From: Chromera velia
Taxonomy: Eukaryota; Sar; Chromeraceae
Direction of reading: 5' to 3'
Length of the DNA: 27,316 bases
Assembly (NCBI GenBank): GCA_018398765.1
Contig: JAHBMJ010001683.1
Location: forward strand, 1 to 27,316
Shown here: positions 10,058-19,756 of the stretch, in pieces
How the letters are laid out: each line of letters begins with the position of its first letter
Position numbering within the stretch: position 1 is the first letter of the stretch
Translations under genes and position numbers: made by a program
Notes under the pieces: generated by a model
Database searches by the model: none
Seen by the model: the letters and a program-made list of their open reading frames with translations, nothing else
Told to the model about the DNA's origin: nothing

Positions 10058-10479
10058 CTGCATGTATGGGTATGCGAGTGAGGAAACACGAGAGACGGAA
10101 AGTTGGTCTCTGATCAGATCAGTACTGCTAAAAGAAGCCAAGGGGGCAGTGAAGCACGGAACAAAACAGAGTGAACTAAGCAAGAACAAACGGAGAAAAG
10201 AGGGAAGCAACCTCCAAAGGACGGAACTGACGAAAGAGGAAAACTACAAGAAGCGAACAAAGAAGGCCCGATACGACGCTGGAGAGAGCCACGCTGATAT
10301 TCAGAAGAGCAGTCAATCAATTCGCTTAATTCACAGTCAGGTGCCCCCCCGTCGGCCTTGAATGACATACCTTCCCTCCCTCCCTCCCTCCTTCCCTCCC
10401 TCCCTCCCTCCCGTGCACTTCCAATCCTCCTGTGCAGTCGACTGAACATTGATTCAAAATCCTTGAACCCACCAAACAA
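10058..10479. other. Intron or intergenic spacer with (CCCT)n microsatellite
   Basis: About 420 bp between the candidate terminal exons and the in-frame stop of the LRR gene. Holds a CCCT/CCTT microsatellite at 10371-10411, Gly/Arg/Glu-rich when read on the minus strand. No other feature is seen. Confidence 0.5.
10371..10411. repeat. (CCCT)n microsatellite
   Basis: About ten CCCT/CCTT units. The minus-strand frame through it (GREGRREGGREG) is a repeat translation. Confidence 0.95.
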
Positions 10480-12513
10480 TTAAACGACCAACGAACCTGT
10501 TGAGATCGGAGGAGGTTCCTTTCCGAACCCTTCCAGATTCTTTCTTCCTGACCGCCCTCGGTTGGGAGACGCCAACAGGAGATCGAACAAATCTAGCTGT
10601 CCGACTGCCAAAGTGCGCACCTCAGGGGGACGGGGGGGCTCTTCTGCCGCTGACTGGGCCTCATCCTTTTCTTTCCCCCCCTTTCCTCCCTTCTCCTTTG
10701 CATCCTTTCCCTTCCCACCCCCTGCCTGAGGCTCATCTCCCGGAAGAGGCGCAGGTTCTGTCGACATCTGTAGTCGCAGAGTGGCGGGACGTGAGAGGAA
10801 AACAGAGGGACGCTTCCACATCTGCTCCCCTGCTGTGCCCTCACTCCCCCCCACACAGAGACTGAGTGTCAGAGCCTGTGATGTCTCTCCTGCCGGTGGG
10901 AGGGCGCTGTCGCCTGCCGCTGCCCCGTCAGCAGGGGGCAAGGGCATGAAGGAGACTTGAGGGTCCAGTTGTCCGTCCGAGGGGGGGGCTGCGTTCGGAT
11001 CGGGGGGCGGAGGCGCCTCCCCCTTTTTCCCCCCTGCCTGCAACAGCAGAGCGACGTGCATAAGGCAAAGGTCTAAAAGACATAAAAGCTGAGTCACCCA
11101 GAGAAATAAAAAATCAAATGCCCGCAACAGGGTATTGCTGAGCATGTTTTCATACACAAGCAAGGGGCACGCTCTCCTGGGTGCTTTTGCAGCTCCTGGC
11201 TGGGTGGATGCTTTGCACTGTGATCACAACTTTTCTTCTTAAGTTTCTTCTTCAATCAGCCGACTCTCTCTCTCTTCTCTCTCCCTTTCCCTCTCCCTCT
11301 CCCTCTCCCTCTCCCTCTCTCTCTCTCTCTCCCTCCCCCCCCCTCTCTCTCTCTCTCTCACAGACACACATGCACACACAGACACACACACACGCACACA
11401 CACACACACACACACATACACACACACACACATACACACACACATACACATACACACACACATACACACACACACACACATACACACGAACACGCACACA
11501 CCTGTGCCTCTGGAGGACTGAGAGCCTCTCTGTAGGAGGGAAAGAGGACTTTGAATTCTTGTGGGAACTCAACCCCTCCTGCAGATTTTTCTGTTGTTTC
11601 TCCTTCCTTCTTCTCGACGACATGAGAGGAAGAGGAGGACTTTGAGGCGTCTCCAGGGGAAGAGGGAATGTCGAGAACGAAACGGAAAAGAGACCGCTGG
11701 GCCAAGGCTTCTGCCTGCAGACAAGTGAGAAAGCACATAGAGAAACAAGTCGAAGGGCAAATCAGAAGCCTGAACCACACAAACGTTGGAGAATCCACTC
11801 ACGTGACGGCCAGCTGACGTCAGGCTGCATGTTGAAGGAATTGTAGAGACGGCAAGGGTACACGTATAAGCACTTGCAGCATGTTGCGGTACGTCTGTGC
11901 TTGTCGCTTGAACCTCATACGCCTTCATATGAACAGGAAAGGTGGGGCTGAAGGCTAGAGTTGGAAGAGACAGGCTCGGCAGTCAGAAACTTCGATGATT
12001 TCTTCCAGCCTTTTCTCTTCCCACTGACCCACCCACTCACTGACTGACCCTCTCCTGAATGTCCATTTCGAGTGCTGCTGCTTCCTGTCTCTTTCTTTCT
12101 CTCTCCAGTTCCTCGGGGTCCATCTCTTTCTCCTCATCCTTCTTGTCGTCCTTCTTCTTGTCCTTCCCTTTTCCCTTTCCCGGATCAGGCTCCTCGGTCT
12201 TTGTCGTCTCCGTCTCTCCCGCCGCTGCCGCTTCTCTCCTCTCCCTGTGCACCTGCTCACTCGCCACCAGAAGCACCAGCTTGCGGAGGCCCCGGAGAGA
12301 GAAGAACTTCAGGGTCAGAGGAACCTCCCTGTGTTCAAAGCAGACACGCAGACAGGCAGACAGGCAGGCACGCAGAAGTGAGTGAAAGCAGGCTGACTGA
12401 CATACCGGGGTTTGGTGCCCTCTTCACTTGCGTGTGGAAAAAGTCGGGAAGGGAAAGGAAATAGTGCGGAGCCAGGGGACACGGAGGAGGCGAGAAGAGA
12501 CACACACAGAAAA

Positions 12514-12559
<46 letters not shown>

Positions 12560-14051
12560 AGAGAGAGAGAGGGAGAGAAGAGAGAGAGAGAGGGAGAGAA
12601 AGAGAGAGAGCGGCGGACCATGACAAGAGGAGGTGAGTTGCCTCAATGCCCTCTGCCGCTTCTCTTTCTGCATCCACAACTTCGATGTCGTTGATCACCT
12701 GCATCAAAAAGAAGAGAAGAGGAGAGAAGAGACGTATATGCATCTGTGCACTGTCCATGACCTGTTTGTGTGAAAAATGACTGGACTGCCATAGAGACGG
12801 GGCGGCGGCATGGTGTGCTTGCTTGCTTGCGTGTTTGGCTTTCCATGAGCAAGAGACGGAGGACAGGGCGGGTCATTAATCATTACACTCCGTTCGCAGC
12901 AGATACATGTTGATGGAGGTACCTTTCCCCCCAACCTTCACGATTTCTCTTAATTTTCCATTTCCTTCCCTTACCTGCAGAGAAGGGATGCAGCCGAGAG
13001 CACAAAGCCGCGCCCTGGGATGGAAGCTCGCGTCTGTCCCTGCGAAGTGGAAGTGTTTCAGTTTCGGAGCCCTCTTTGTGAGCCAGCCGAGCAGAGAGAG
13101 CAGCGATGTCAGAGGGTTCATAGTTAAATCCAGGGAGATCAGTTTGGGGAGAGAGAGGGCGAGGGGGGGGATGGCAGCATCTCCAAGAAGGCAGCACCCA
13201 GCACCCAGGTGTACCAGAGATGCGTGGGGGGACTGGAGGTTTATTTTCTTCAGGGGGTTGTTGTATACATTCAGGAACTGAAGGTTGGGGGGCAAAAAGT
13301 CGATTTGGGTCAATCGGTTGTCGGACAGATTGAGTCTCCCTAGGGATGTGAATCGATTGCAATTTTGAGTCAACGCCACAGCCCTTCTTGTGATGGGTGA
13401 GTGGTCTGAAGAGAGGAAAGAAGGAGGAGCACTCCCGGAGGATGAGGAAGAGGGCTGGAATCCTCCTGTGTTGCTTGGTTTTTTGGGAGGTAAAGGGAGT
13501 CGGTTCTCCATGTCTGTGATGTCACTTCCCTTCAGGTTGAGGTCCTGAAAGAAAGTGAACAGAAAAGCCTCAGATCGAATGGACTTGTTCAGTGGCCCTA
13601 GTTTGTCCACCATCTCAACAAGCTGAGGCGCATCTGTCGACCATTCATATGTGGCTCCTTTGTATTGTGCTGATATTTTTGCCTTTTCATTTCCCGCAGG
13701 TGCATTTGCTGTTGCACCAGGAACGGCCCTGGCCTCTTTGGCTTTCTTGCTGCTCAGCATTTTTAACTCGTCTTTTAGTGTGGGTTGCAGCACATCTGGT
13801 CGGAGTGTCTGAGAAGGGTGGAGGCCCTGTGAGAGACCGTCTATGTGTTGGAAGTTGCTGAGAGTGTTGTCCAGATCCCGTTGATCTTTTGATTCCCAAC
13901 TTTGAATCTTCACGGAGGGACCTGCGAAACGAAGGGACTCCAAAGGTTTTGGATCCACTCCAGTTCTGTCTTTCACCATGTGAAAAAAAGCTTCGGTCAA
14001 GGACTTCGAAGCAGGTGGTTCTGCCAAGGAATTGCTCATCTTGGTCTGCAT
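10480..14051 (-). CDS. Leucine-rich repeat protein, multi-exon, ciliary LRRC43-like type
   Basis: Proposed exons: 14051-12975 (MQTKMSNSL...), 12698 to about 12642, a microexon near 12426-12406, 12328-12041, 11947-11803, 11714-11502, 11037-10480. Exon 1 carries LRR units ([78 protein letters not shown]). Exon 2 continues with [13 protein letters not shown], the LDD-V-x-EER-like cap that ends LRR blocks in axonemal proteins. Later exons give [21 protein letters not shown], a Lys/Glu/Asp-rich coiled segment, a Ser-rich stretch and a Pro/Gly/Lys-rich tail. Order and cap resemble LRRC43-like proteins; that name is tentative. Splice sites: GTAAGG at 12974 and GTGAGT at 12040 and 11802; acceptors GATGCAG, CTTCAG, GTCTGCAG, GTTGCAG. 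Phases agree from 12328 to the stop. The exon 2/microexon join is uncertain because no good donor in the right phase is visible. Confidence 0.7.
11264..11487. repeat. Compound (CT)n/(CA)n microsatellite in LRR gene intron
   Basis: Pyrimidine-rich (CT) and (CCCTCT) repeats pass into (CA)n with CATA interruptions. On the gene strand the (GT)n part begins almost at the donor of the exon ending at 11502 (CAG|GTGTGTGCG), so the 5' splice site adjoins the microsatellite. Confidence 0.95.
12511..12610. repeat. (GA)n microsatellite in LRR gene intron
   Basis: About 100 bp of GA with GGGA interruptions, read as (TC)n on the gene strand, between exon 2 and the proposed microexon, where it can act as a polypyrimidine tract. 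Confidence 0.95.
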
Positions 14052-14775
14052 GTGTTTCGTACAGCTAAACCCTTTTGAACAACAGAGGGTCGTACATATA
14101 CTGACGGAAAGAGAAGTTGAGGAAACAAGCACAACTGTGGATGATGGTCGACTGGCAGCTCGGACTCTGTTACTTTTCTTTGCAGTATGTTTAAGTGAAG
14201 GTCTCTTTGGAATCTCAATGGATCGATGCATATATATATTTATATATATACATATATATATATGCATGCAGATTGCGTGCGTCAACCAGTTGTAATTTTT
14301 CTTGCTTTCCGGGGCCGTTCGCAAGCTTGCTTGCGTCAGATGCCGCGGGGCCCTATATGCATATGCTAGCTGCCGGGCAGCGCGGCCCCAGATAGCGCGG
14401 CCCCGCGAGTGCATGCATCTCACCTGATGTTGCATGGAGACCACGCATGCAGTCTGACGACTTTTGTTTTTCTCGAACTGACGAGAAGTATACATACGTT
14501 CACGGTGTCACACGGTGTCACAACTATACGTCGTTGCTTTCGGTGATCGCAATACTGCCAGACGCCGCGTCCTTGTGAGGTTCCTTTGGAGGCCCGCGAC
14601 CAGCCTTCGGGAGGACTCAGGTCGCTATCTTTCTGCTTGCGAGTTCCAGCGTCTCACCCACGCCCGATGCAACGGGTGGGAAGAGAGACATGCTTCGAAA
14701 GGGAGGGAAGCGTGGTCTCTTTATCCGTTGACGGAAGGCGAGAACGTTGGTACTGAATCTTAAACGGGGCCTGCC
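14052..14775. promoter_or_regulatory. Divergent promoter region with GCATGC cluster
   Basis: 724 bp between the minus-strand LRR gene and the plus-strand LAGLIDADG gene. Contains an AT alternation at 14229-14264; two perfect TGCATGCA octamers (14263-14270, 14410-14417); a related CGCATGCA (14444-14451); a repeated GCGCGGCCCC (near 14380 and 14395); and a 10-bp direct repeat CACGGTGTCA at 14501-14520. TGCATGCA is a known AP2-factor site in apicomplexans. Use here is inference. Confidence 0.5.
14229..14264. repeat. (TA)n tract
   Basis: Alternating TA with T and C interruptions, directly abutting the first TGCATGCA octamer. It could serve as a melting or TATA-like region, or be a plain microsatellite. 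Confidence 0.85.
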
Positions 14776-17700
14776 ATGCTCGGCAGTGTCCTCTTCCTCT
14801 GTTTCCTTGCGGTGGTGTGGTCTTCAGGACTTCCGCTGACCCGTGTGAGTGGTTACCTGGTCATGAGTGCGGGAGGGATCTCACCAGGAAAGCCGCGAAG
14901 ATTGGGGGGCAGGTGGATGTATTCTGAAGGGGGGGAGATTCGTTTTGTGCCACGGGGTGTGTCCGAATCTCCGCGGTGTTCTATACGAACGGAAACTTTG
15001 AAGGAGACACCACTGCAGGAGTGGTTGCACAAAGGGTGTGGTCCTTTCAACCTGCACACCAGCAGCCCTGCAGAGATTTCAGAATGGAGGGACATGATGA
15101 TCGAGAGGAACCCAGGGTTTGTGTGTTGGTTGACAGGGATGCTGTCGACTTACGGAACCTTCAAGATCCATCCGAAGACGGGGGCGAATATCGTGTTTGA
15201 CCTCAGTGCTGAGAAGTTGGAGGCTCTATTGTTGATGAGTTGGGGTTTACAGGGAATGGGGAAGATCTACCCGTTGTCGATACACATGGAGACGGAAGAA
15301 CCCGTCTCTTTTCGTCTTTGTATCAATAAATTCGAGGAGGTCATTCGGGTGCTCTCTCTTATGAGTGGCAGTCTTGTGCATCTCCCCACCCCCAGACGGA
15401 TTTATGAGACCATGAACTTTGTCAAGCTGCGTTTTCCCCAATACGCTTCCCTTCTCTCAACCGAATTTGCCAGTTTCTCGTCTTGGAATCTGAGAACACC
15501 CCAGTTGCTCGCAGCCGTGGAGAACAGGTTCAATTTTGGGTATTCCGCCAGTTCGAAAAACGGTTTTCAAATCCGATTCAATCCCTCGAGGAGAATCAAA
15601 CACCCAACCAGCTCAGAAGCCCATTTCCAATTTTGCAGGCACCTCCAGAAAGTGTTAGACGATCCTGCACACTTTGCAGCGATCTCGGGTGCCAGTGTCG
15701 GGGAGGGAGCACGTCCAGGGGCGGGGGGGACAGGGGGAAGAGGGGAAGAACGGAAGGGTGTAGGAAACGTATCAGGGTTTGCGGGTGGTGGGCAGACAGT
15801 GCAGCGGCCGCAGAGGCCCTTGAGTGGGCCGAAGAGGAGTGTGGACATTCACAGAACACTCTCGTCCCCTGCCCTTGCCTCCTCGTTTGCCGCATTTGCG
15901 GGGTATGTGGAGGCTTTCCCGCCTGTGACTGCCGAGGGTCGAGCGAAGATTCTTCGCTTCAGGGCCCTCCTCCGCATTGCATGCGCCTTACAGTACAGGT
16001 TCGGCCTTCGCCGGACGCCCCGACAAACTTTCCTCAGTGACCACCTGTCACCATGGCGTCGAGCCCGCAGTCGGCCGCGGTCGGGGGGTCGGCGGAGGGG
16101 GCGGGGGGGTTCGTGTTCGCGTCAGGTAGAGAGTGAGTGGAAAGCTCTAGTGAGCAGGTTTCCGAGCTTGGAGGAGGATCCCAGGTTGAAGAGACGTATC
16201 CCGACGTCGGTGCACACGCGCGGTCGGGGGGCTCCGAATCGTCCGGGTACCTCTTTTCGCGGGAGGTGGATAAGAGGAAGGTTAACACCTACATGTGGAG
16301 GGGGAGAAAGAGGGGTCCGTGTAGGGTGTTTGAGGAGAGGGGTGGGGAAGGAAGAGGAATTTGAAACAGAGGAGGAAGAGGATGGCAATGAGGGGGGGGA
16401 AGGTAAAGAGAGGGGATGTGATGAAGAGGAAGTGGGTGGGGAGGGTGGAGTAGAGCGATTTGGAGAGAGGAAAGACGGAGAGGGGGAGGAGATAGAGAAT
16501 GAGGGGAGACGTCCCCGCATCAGTCTGCAGCACTGTCTCGAGCAGCTGTTGAAAGGAGAGTGGCCGCTTGAGCCTTTCGGAAAGAATTCTCAGTTGAATC
16601 AGCTTTTGCTGAAGCCTGCAGGAGGTCTGCCCGAGTGGCAAAAACGCGGGTTGCCTCTCAAGACCCGCAGACGTCGACCGCGTGAGAGCGCGCGTCTTCG
16701 TCGGTTGGTACAGGAGCGTCTTTTAGAGAATTTGAAAGTCAGTAAGTGGGTTCAGAAATTGAGTGTGTGGAATAAAAATTTGAGAGGTCTTGAAGCATGT
16801 GAGGCGAGAAGAGAGGGGGCGGGGGAAGAGATCGTCCGTCGTATTGGCTTGGCGTCTCTGCACAGGTGCCCGTCTGAATTAGGTCGAGAAAAGCCCCGCA
16901 TGCGCCCCGCAATGCTGGAGAAGGACATTCGACTTGGAAGTTCTCTATTGTCAGAACTTCTCAGGGAGGGGGGGTGGGACGAGAATTCTTCTGGTGGTGC
17001 TGGTGGCAGCAGTGGGTCTCGTAGACGCTCTGCCCGTGCAGACTCTTTCGTGACTGTTGCGGTTGCAGACGATGAATTTGAAAGGAGACGGAGACGGCAT
17101 TGGATGTATGAGGAAGATGAGGAGATGGGGCCTGAGGGGTCGGTGGAAAGTTGGGATTATACCTCAATTCTTGAAGCACGGTCTTTGTTTGAGTCTCTAG
17201 ACAGTCCGGAATTCGTCAGGGGGGATCCGGTTGGGGACTCGGGGGTTGGATTTGAAAAGAAGGAAATAGATGAGGGGGAGTTGTCATCTCCTAGTCCGTC
17301 TGACTCTAGCGTGTCGTCTGCCAGAAATGCCAGGCAGCATCCGGTTGGTGTCCCCACGCCCCCCCCTTCCCAGGCAGCGGCAGACATTCAGTCTGCCGCC
17401 GTTGCAGTAGAGTCCAGGAACCCCCGTTCTGACTCCCCCGAGTTTTCGTGCCGTCAGAAGAAGTGGGGGGGGGGCAGAGAGGACAGAAGCCGCTCAGAAG
17501 CGCTTCAGGGTCAACCTGCAGCTCTGGTCAACTCGCTGTCTCGAGTTGCATGGCAATCACGGGAAGCAGAGGGAGAGGGGGGGAGACGGAACGAAGCTGT
17601 AGTATCAGAAGGTTTTACTGATTCGGTGCCTTTGTCTGGGGGTGGGCTTGGCTCGAATTTGGTGACATCTTGGGTTGGGGAGATTCAAAAGGAGAGATGG

Positions 17701-18027
17701 AGGGATCGTCGAATTGGGGTGACTTGTGGACGAGAAGAAAGTCGTTGTCGTGCAGGGGAGGGGAGTCCACAAGTTCTCATCTCTCCATTCAAGCGTGTGA
17801 GAAGGAAAAGAAAGAAAGATGTTCAGAAGAGGTTTCTGGTCGGTGAAAATTCTTCACATGGTCCTTTTGAAGGAAGACTGTCGGTTGTTCTCTCTTCCTC
17901 CGGGAGAGGGGGGGGGGATTTGAAAATTCCGTGCACTCCTGCTGGAGGCTGTGGTGGGGCATCAGGTTTAGGCGGAGGCATGTTGGCTTTTCATTCTCTA
18001 TCTCGAGCCGAGTCCACAGTGAGATGA
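14776..18027 (+). CDS. Signal-peptide protein with catalytically degenerate LAGLIDADG domain and long charged tail
   Basis: Single uninterrupted 1083-codon frame; an in-frame TAA at 14761 fixes ATG 14776 as the first start. Residues 1-20 are a signal peptide (MLGSVLFLCFLAVVWSS). Residues 114-220 follow the LAGLIDADG_1 layout: WLTGMLSTYGTFKI, then VFDLSAEKLEALLLMSWGLQGMGKIYP, then VSFRLCINKFEEVIRVLSLM...LPTPRRIYETMNFVK. In the core motif (residues 119-127, 15130-15156) the usual Asp positions are Ser and Tyr, so DNA cleavage is not expected. A weaker second half may start near residue 247 (LLAAVENRFNFGY...NGFQIRF). The remaining 800 residues are Gly-, Arg- and Glu-rich, with an acid block at about 525-575 and a possible folded segment (RISLQHCLEQLLKGEW...) at 578-690. 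Known cleavage-dead LAGLIDADG proteins act as intron-splicing maturases in organelles; with a signal peptide, a complex plastid is a plausible site. Both points are inference. The lack of introns is unlike its neighbours. Confidence 0.75.
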   Translation: MLGSVLFLCFLAVVWSSGLPLTRVSGYLVMSAGGISPGKPRRLGGRWMYSEGGEIRFVPRGVSESPRCSIRTETLKETPLQEWLHKGCGPFNLHTSSPAEISEWRDMMIERNPGFVCWLTGMLSTYGTFKIHPKTGANIVFDLSAEKLEALLLMSWGLQGMGKIYPLSIHMETEEPVSFRLCINKFEEVIRVLSLMSGSLVHLPTPRRIYETMNFVKLRFPQYASLLSTEFASFSSWNLRTPQLLAAVENRFNFGYSASSKNGFQIRFNPSRRIKHPTSSEAHFQFCRHLQKVLDDPAHFAAISGASVGEGARPGAGGTGGRGEERKGVGNVSGFAGGGQTVQRPQRPLSGPKRSVDIHRTLSSPALASSFAAFAGYVEAFPPVTAEGRAKILRFRALLRIACALQYRFGLRRTPRQTFLSDHLSPWRRARSRPRSGGRRRGRGGSCSRQVESEWKALVSRFPSLEEDPRLKRRIPTSVHTRGRGAPNRPGTSFRGRWIRGRLTPTCGGGERGVRVGCLRRGVGKEEEFETEEEEDGNEGGEGKERGCDEEEVGGEGGVERFGERKDGEGEEIENEGRRPRISLQHCLEQLLKGEWPLEPFGKNSQLNQLLLKPAGGLPEWQKRGLPLKTRRRRPRESARLRRLVQERLLENLKVSKWVQKLSVWNKNLRGLEACEARREGAGEEIVRRIGLASLHRCPSELGREKPRMRPAMLEKDIRLGSSLLSELLREGGWDENSSGGAGGSSGSRRRSARADSFVTVAVADDEFERRRRRHWMYEEDEEMGPEGSVESWDYTSILEARSLFESLDSPEFVRGDPVGDSGVGFEKKEIDEGELSSPSPSDSSVSSARNARQHPVGVPTPPPSQAAADIQSAAVAVESRNPRSDSPEFSCRQKKWGGGREDRSRSEALQGQPAALVNSLSRVAWQSREAEGEGGRRNEAVVSEGFTDSVPLSGGGLGSNLVTSWVGEIQKERWRDRRIGVTCGREESRCRAGEGSPQVLISPFKRVRRKRKKDVQKRFLVGENSSHGPFEGRLSVVLSSSGRGGGDLKIPCTPAGGCGGASGLGGGMLAFHSLSRAESTVR

Positions 18028-18561
18028 TTCAGATGCTAGTTCAGATGACGCCTTCAATAACGCTAATTAACAAAGTTTATTCAGCCTCTTTAATTCTATA
18101 AGAACATTGAGCTGTACATGCATGATGTAATATATGATAGAATCTAGGATAGAATTTGGGTGATTTAGTTTTATGTCTATAGTTTTATCTAAGGGCATAA
18201 ATTTCACAAAAAAATTATTCTTGCCCAGGTTGCCCTGGTTTCATGCGCGAATGCGTGGAAACAAATTTATGCATACATATCATATTCAGCCTGAGGGATT
18301 AAATAAGACTTACAAACTTGATTGATTGATTGGCTGATTGATTGATTTATAGGTTCCGCACTATAGGCCTTCCCGGATCCCGCTATGTCCATTTGTTGCC
18401 AGAAATTTATAAAGCTCCGAGTGGATCAGTGAGTCAGAATTTGTAACTATACATTGGTAAAAAAAAAACGTGAAGCTAGCTCAATTTGATCCCAGATTTG
18501 ATCAACAGCCACCTCTTTAGCCACTTCTATCTAATTAAACGTTATGAAAAAAATTATTAAA
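18028..18561. other. AT-rich 3' flank and retrotransposon target, no gene seen
   Basis: About 530 bp of AT-rich sequence with a short (TGAT)n run near 18320-18346 and an A-run near 18460. No ORF or RNA gene was recognised. It ends at the target duplication of the LTR element. Confidence 0.6.
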
Positions 18562-18566
18562 AATTG
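18562..18566. repeat. Target site duplication AATTG, left copy
   Basis: AATTG immediately before the TGTGAG start of the left LTR, repeated exactly after the right LTR. Five base pairs is the usual length for copia-type integration. Confidence 0.93.
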
Positions 18567-19055
18567 TGTGAGAGAAAGTGTATGCGAGGCGGCGTGTCGA
18601 GGCGCGCTGGGCGGGCCGCACGGACCTTTAGTGGGCCGAGGCCTGCATGCGTGCGTCAGACTGAATGCGTCATTCTTTTAAATTGCTCAGACTCGAATTG
18701 AGTACATGCGCCAGGGATACTTGAGTCGGGCTTGAATGTAAGCTCGTGTGATTGAAGGAAACTGTGAGTGCGATCAGTCTGTCAGTGGTTAAAAGTGATA
18801 GGATGGCAGTTCAATCAGTCAGACATACACTGGTGCGTGGGTGTGGGTCGTGCGGTTTCTCATGTTGAAGCAGTGACGTAATCGCTGTCAATGCACTGCC
18901 GTCTCCAGTAAATATCTTGACTGTTGCTAGAAGATGGAGTCAAGAAGACTGAAAAACTTTGCTGTCTGGTAGGTTCAGACTTTCCTGTTTGTTCTGTTCT
19001 GTTCAAGTCTATGTACTTGGCCGTTCCCTAGCTAAGTATATAGCGTACCGTCACA
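18567..19055 (+). repeat. 5' LTR
   Basis: Begins TGTGAG and ends CGTCACA, giving TGTGA...TCACA ends. Length 489 bp, equal to the 3' LTR, with 14 substitutions between them, 13 of them transitions. Contains TTTTAAATTG near 18677 and TATATAG near 19037 as possible core promoter elements. Confidence 0.95.
18874..18881 (+). promoter_or_regulatory. CRE/bZIP-like site TGACGTAA in 5' LTR
   Basis: TGACGTAA in the middle of the LTR, kept identical at 26793-26800 in the other LTR. It matches the cAMP-response/bZIP consensus class. Function is inferred only. Confidence 0.3.
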
Positions 19056-19058
19056 ATT

Positions 19059-19074
19059 TGGTATTCCCAGGCAG
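19059..19074 (+). other. Candidate primer binding site
   Basis: TGGTATTCCCAGG begins three bases after the left LTR. A TGG start pairs with the CCA end of a tRNA and is the usual PBS position. Only the first six bases match the common initiator-Met-type PBS, so the primer tRNA is not assigned. Confidence 0.4.
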
Positions 19075-19622
19075 CGCATTTGTTCATCGTTTGTTTGGTT
19101 CTCTCCTGTGAATGCGGAACTCATTTGCGCCTCTTGGTTCCGACTCTCCTGTGTCTTCTGCTCATTCCTCTCCTGTTTTCGCTGCTGCATCTGCTACCAT
19201 GCCTGGCAACGCTTCAGCACCGAGTACTTCTTCCGCTTCTTCCGCAGCTGCCATCAAGCTGCCGGATTTGTCGTGGGTTCCCGAGTTGAAGACGTCTCAC
19301 GACTGGAAGTCTCAGAAGGAGAAAGTCCATGTTGCTTTCACCAAGGACTTCAAGACCTGGCGAAGATCCTTCGAGTTCACCACCAAGTTCATCATGACCT
19401 TTGTAGAGAAAGAGGAGCACGTTGTCGCCCTCTGGGTCCTTGCCCTCCTTCGTGCGTTCAAAGCCTTTCCTTCCCTTCAAGAGGAAGTTCACCTCTCTGT
19501 TGGTGAGGGAAAGGAGAAGGCAGATTTGCTGGAGGCCATCTCAGTTGAGGTCACCAGGCGCAAGTCCCTTGACAAAGATGCCTGGCAGGACATCTTCCTG
19601 AAGCTGGAGAGAGGGTAGCACG

Positions 19623-19631
19623 GGAGAGAGG
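19623..19631. repeat. 9-bp target duplication GGAGAGAGG, left copy
   Basis: Immediately left of the CTAGGGGG terminus; its exact partner is at 20611-20619. Confidence 0.92.
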
Positions 19632-19677
19632 CTAGGGGGCCGCACTGTGGGTATACCTAAGCTTCACCCCTAACTTT
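19632..19677 (+). repeat. Left terminal inverted repeat of nested transposon
   Basis: Fifteen perfectly matching terminal bases, a diverged spacer, then a second conserved block at about 19666-19677. Confidence 0.88.
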
Positions 19678-19756
19678 TCTTACATCCTTTTACACTATAT
19701 ATTATATCCCAAGTTATAAGGTTAAAACTAGCAGATGAAACACATTCTGGAGTGTT

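Noticed and set aside
11181-11645. 154-codon ORF with THTHT/SLSLS repeats and its antisense partners
   Set aside because: Microsatellite in an intron of the LRR gene, not protein-coding.
12412-12694. Plus-strand RERERE ORFs
   Set aside because: (GA)n microsatellite translation.
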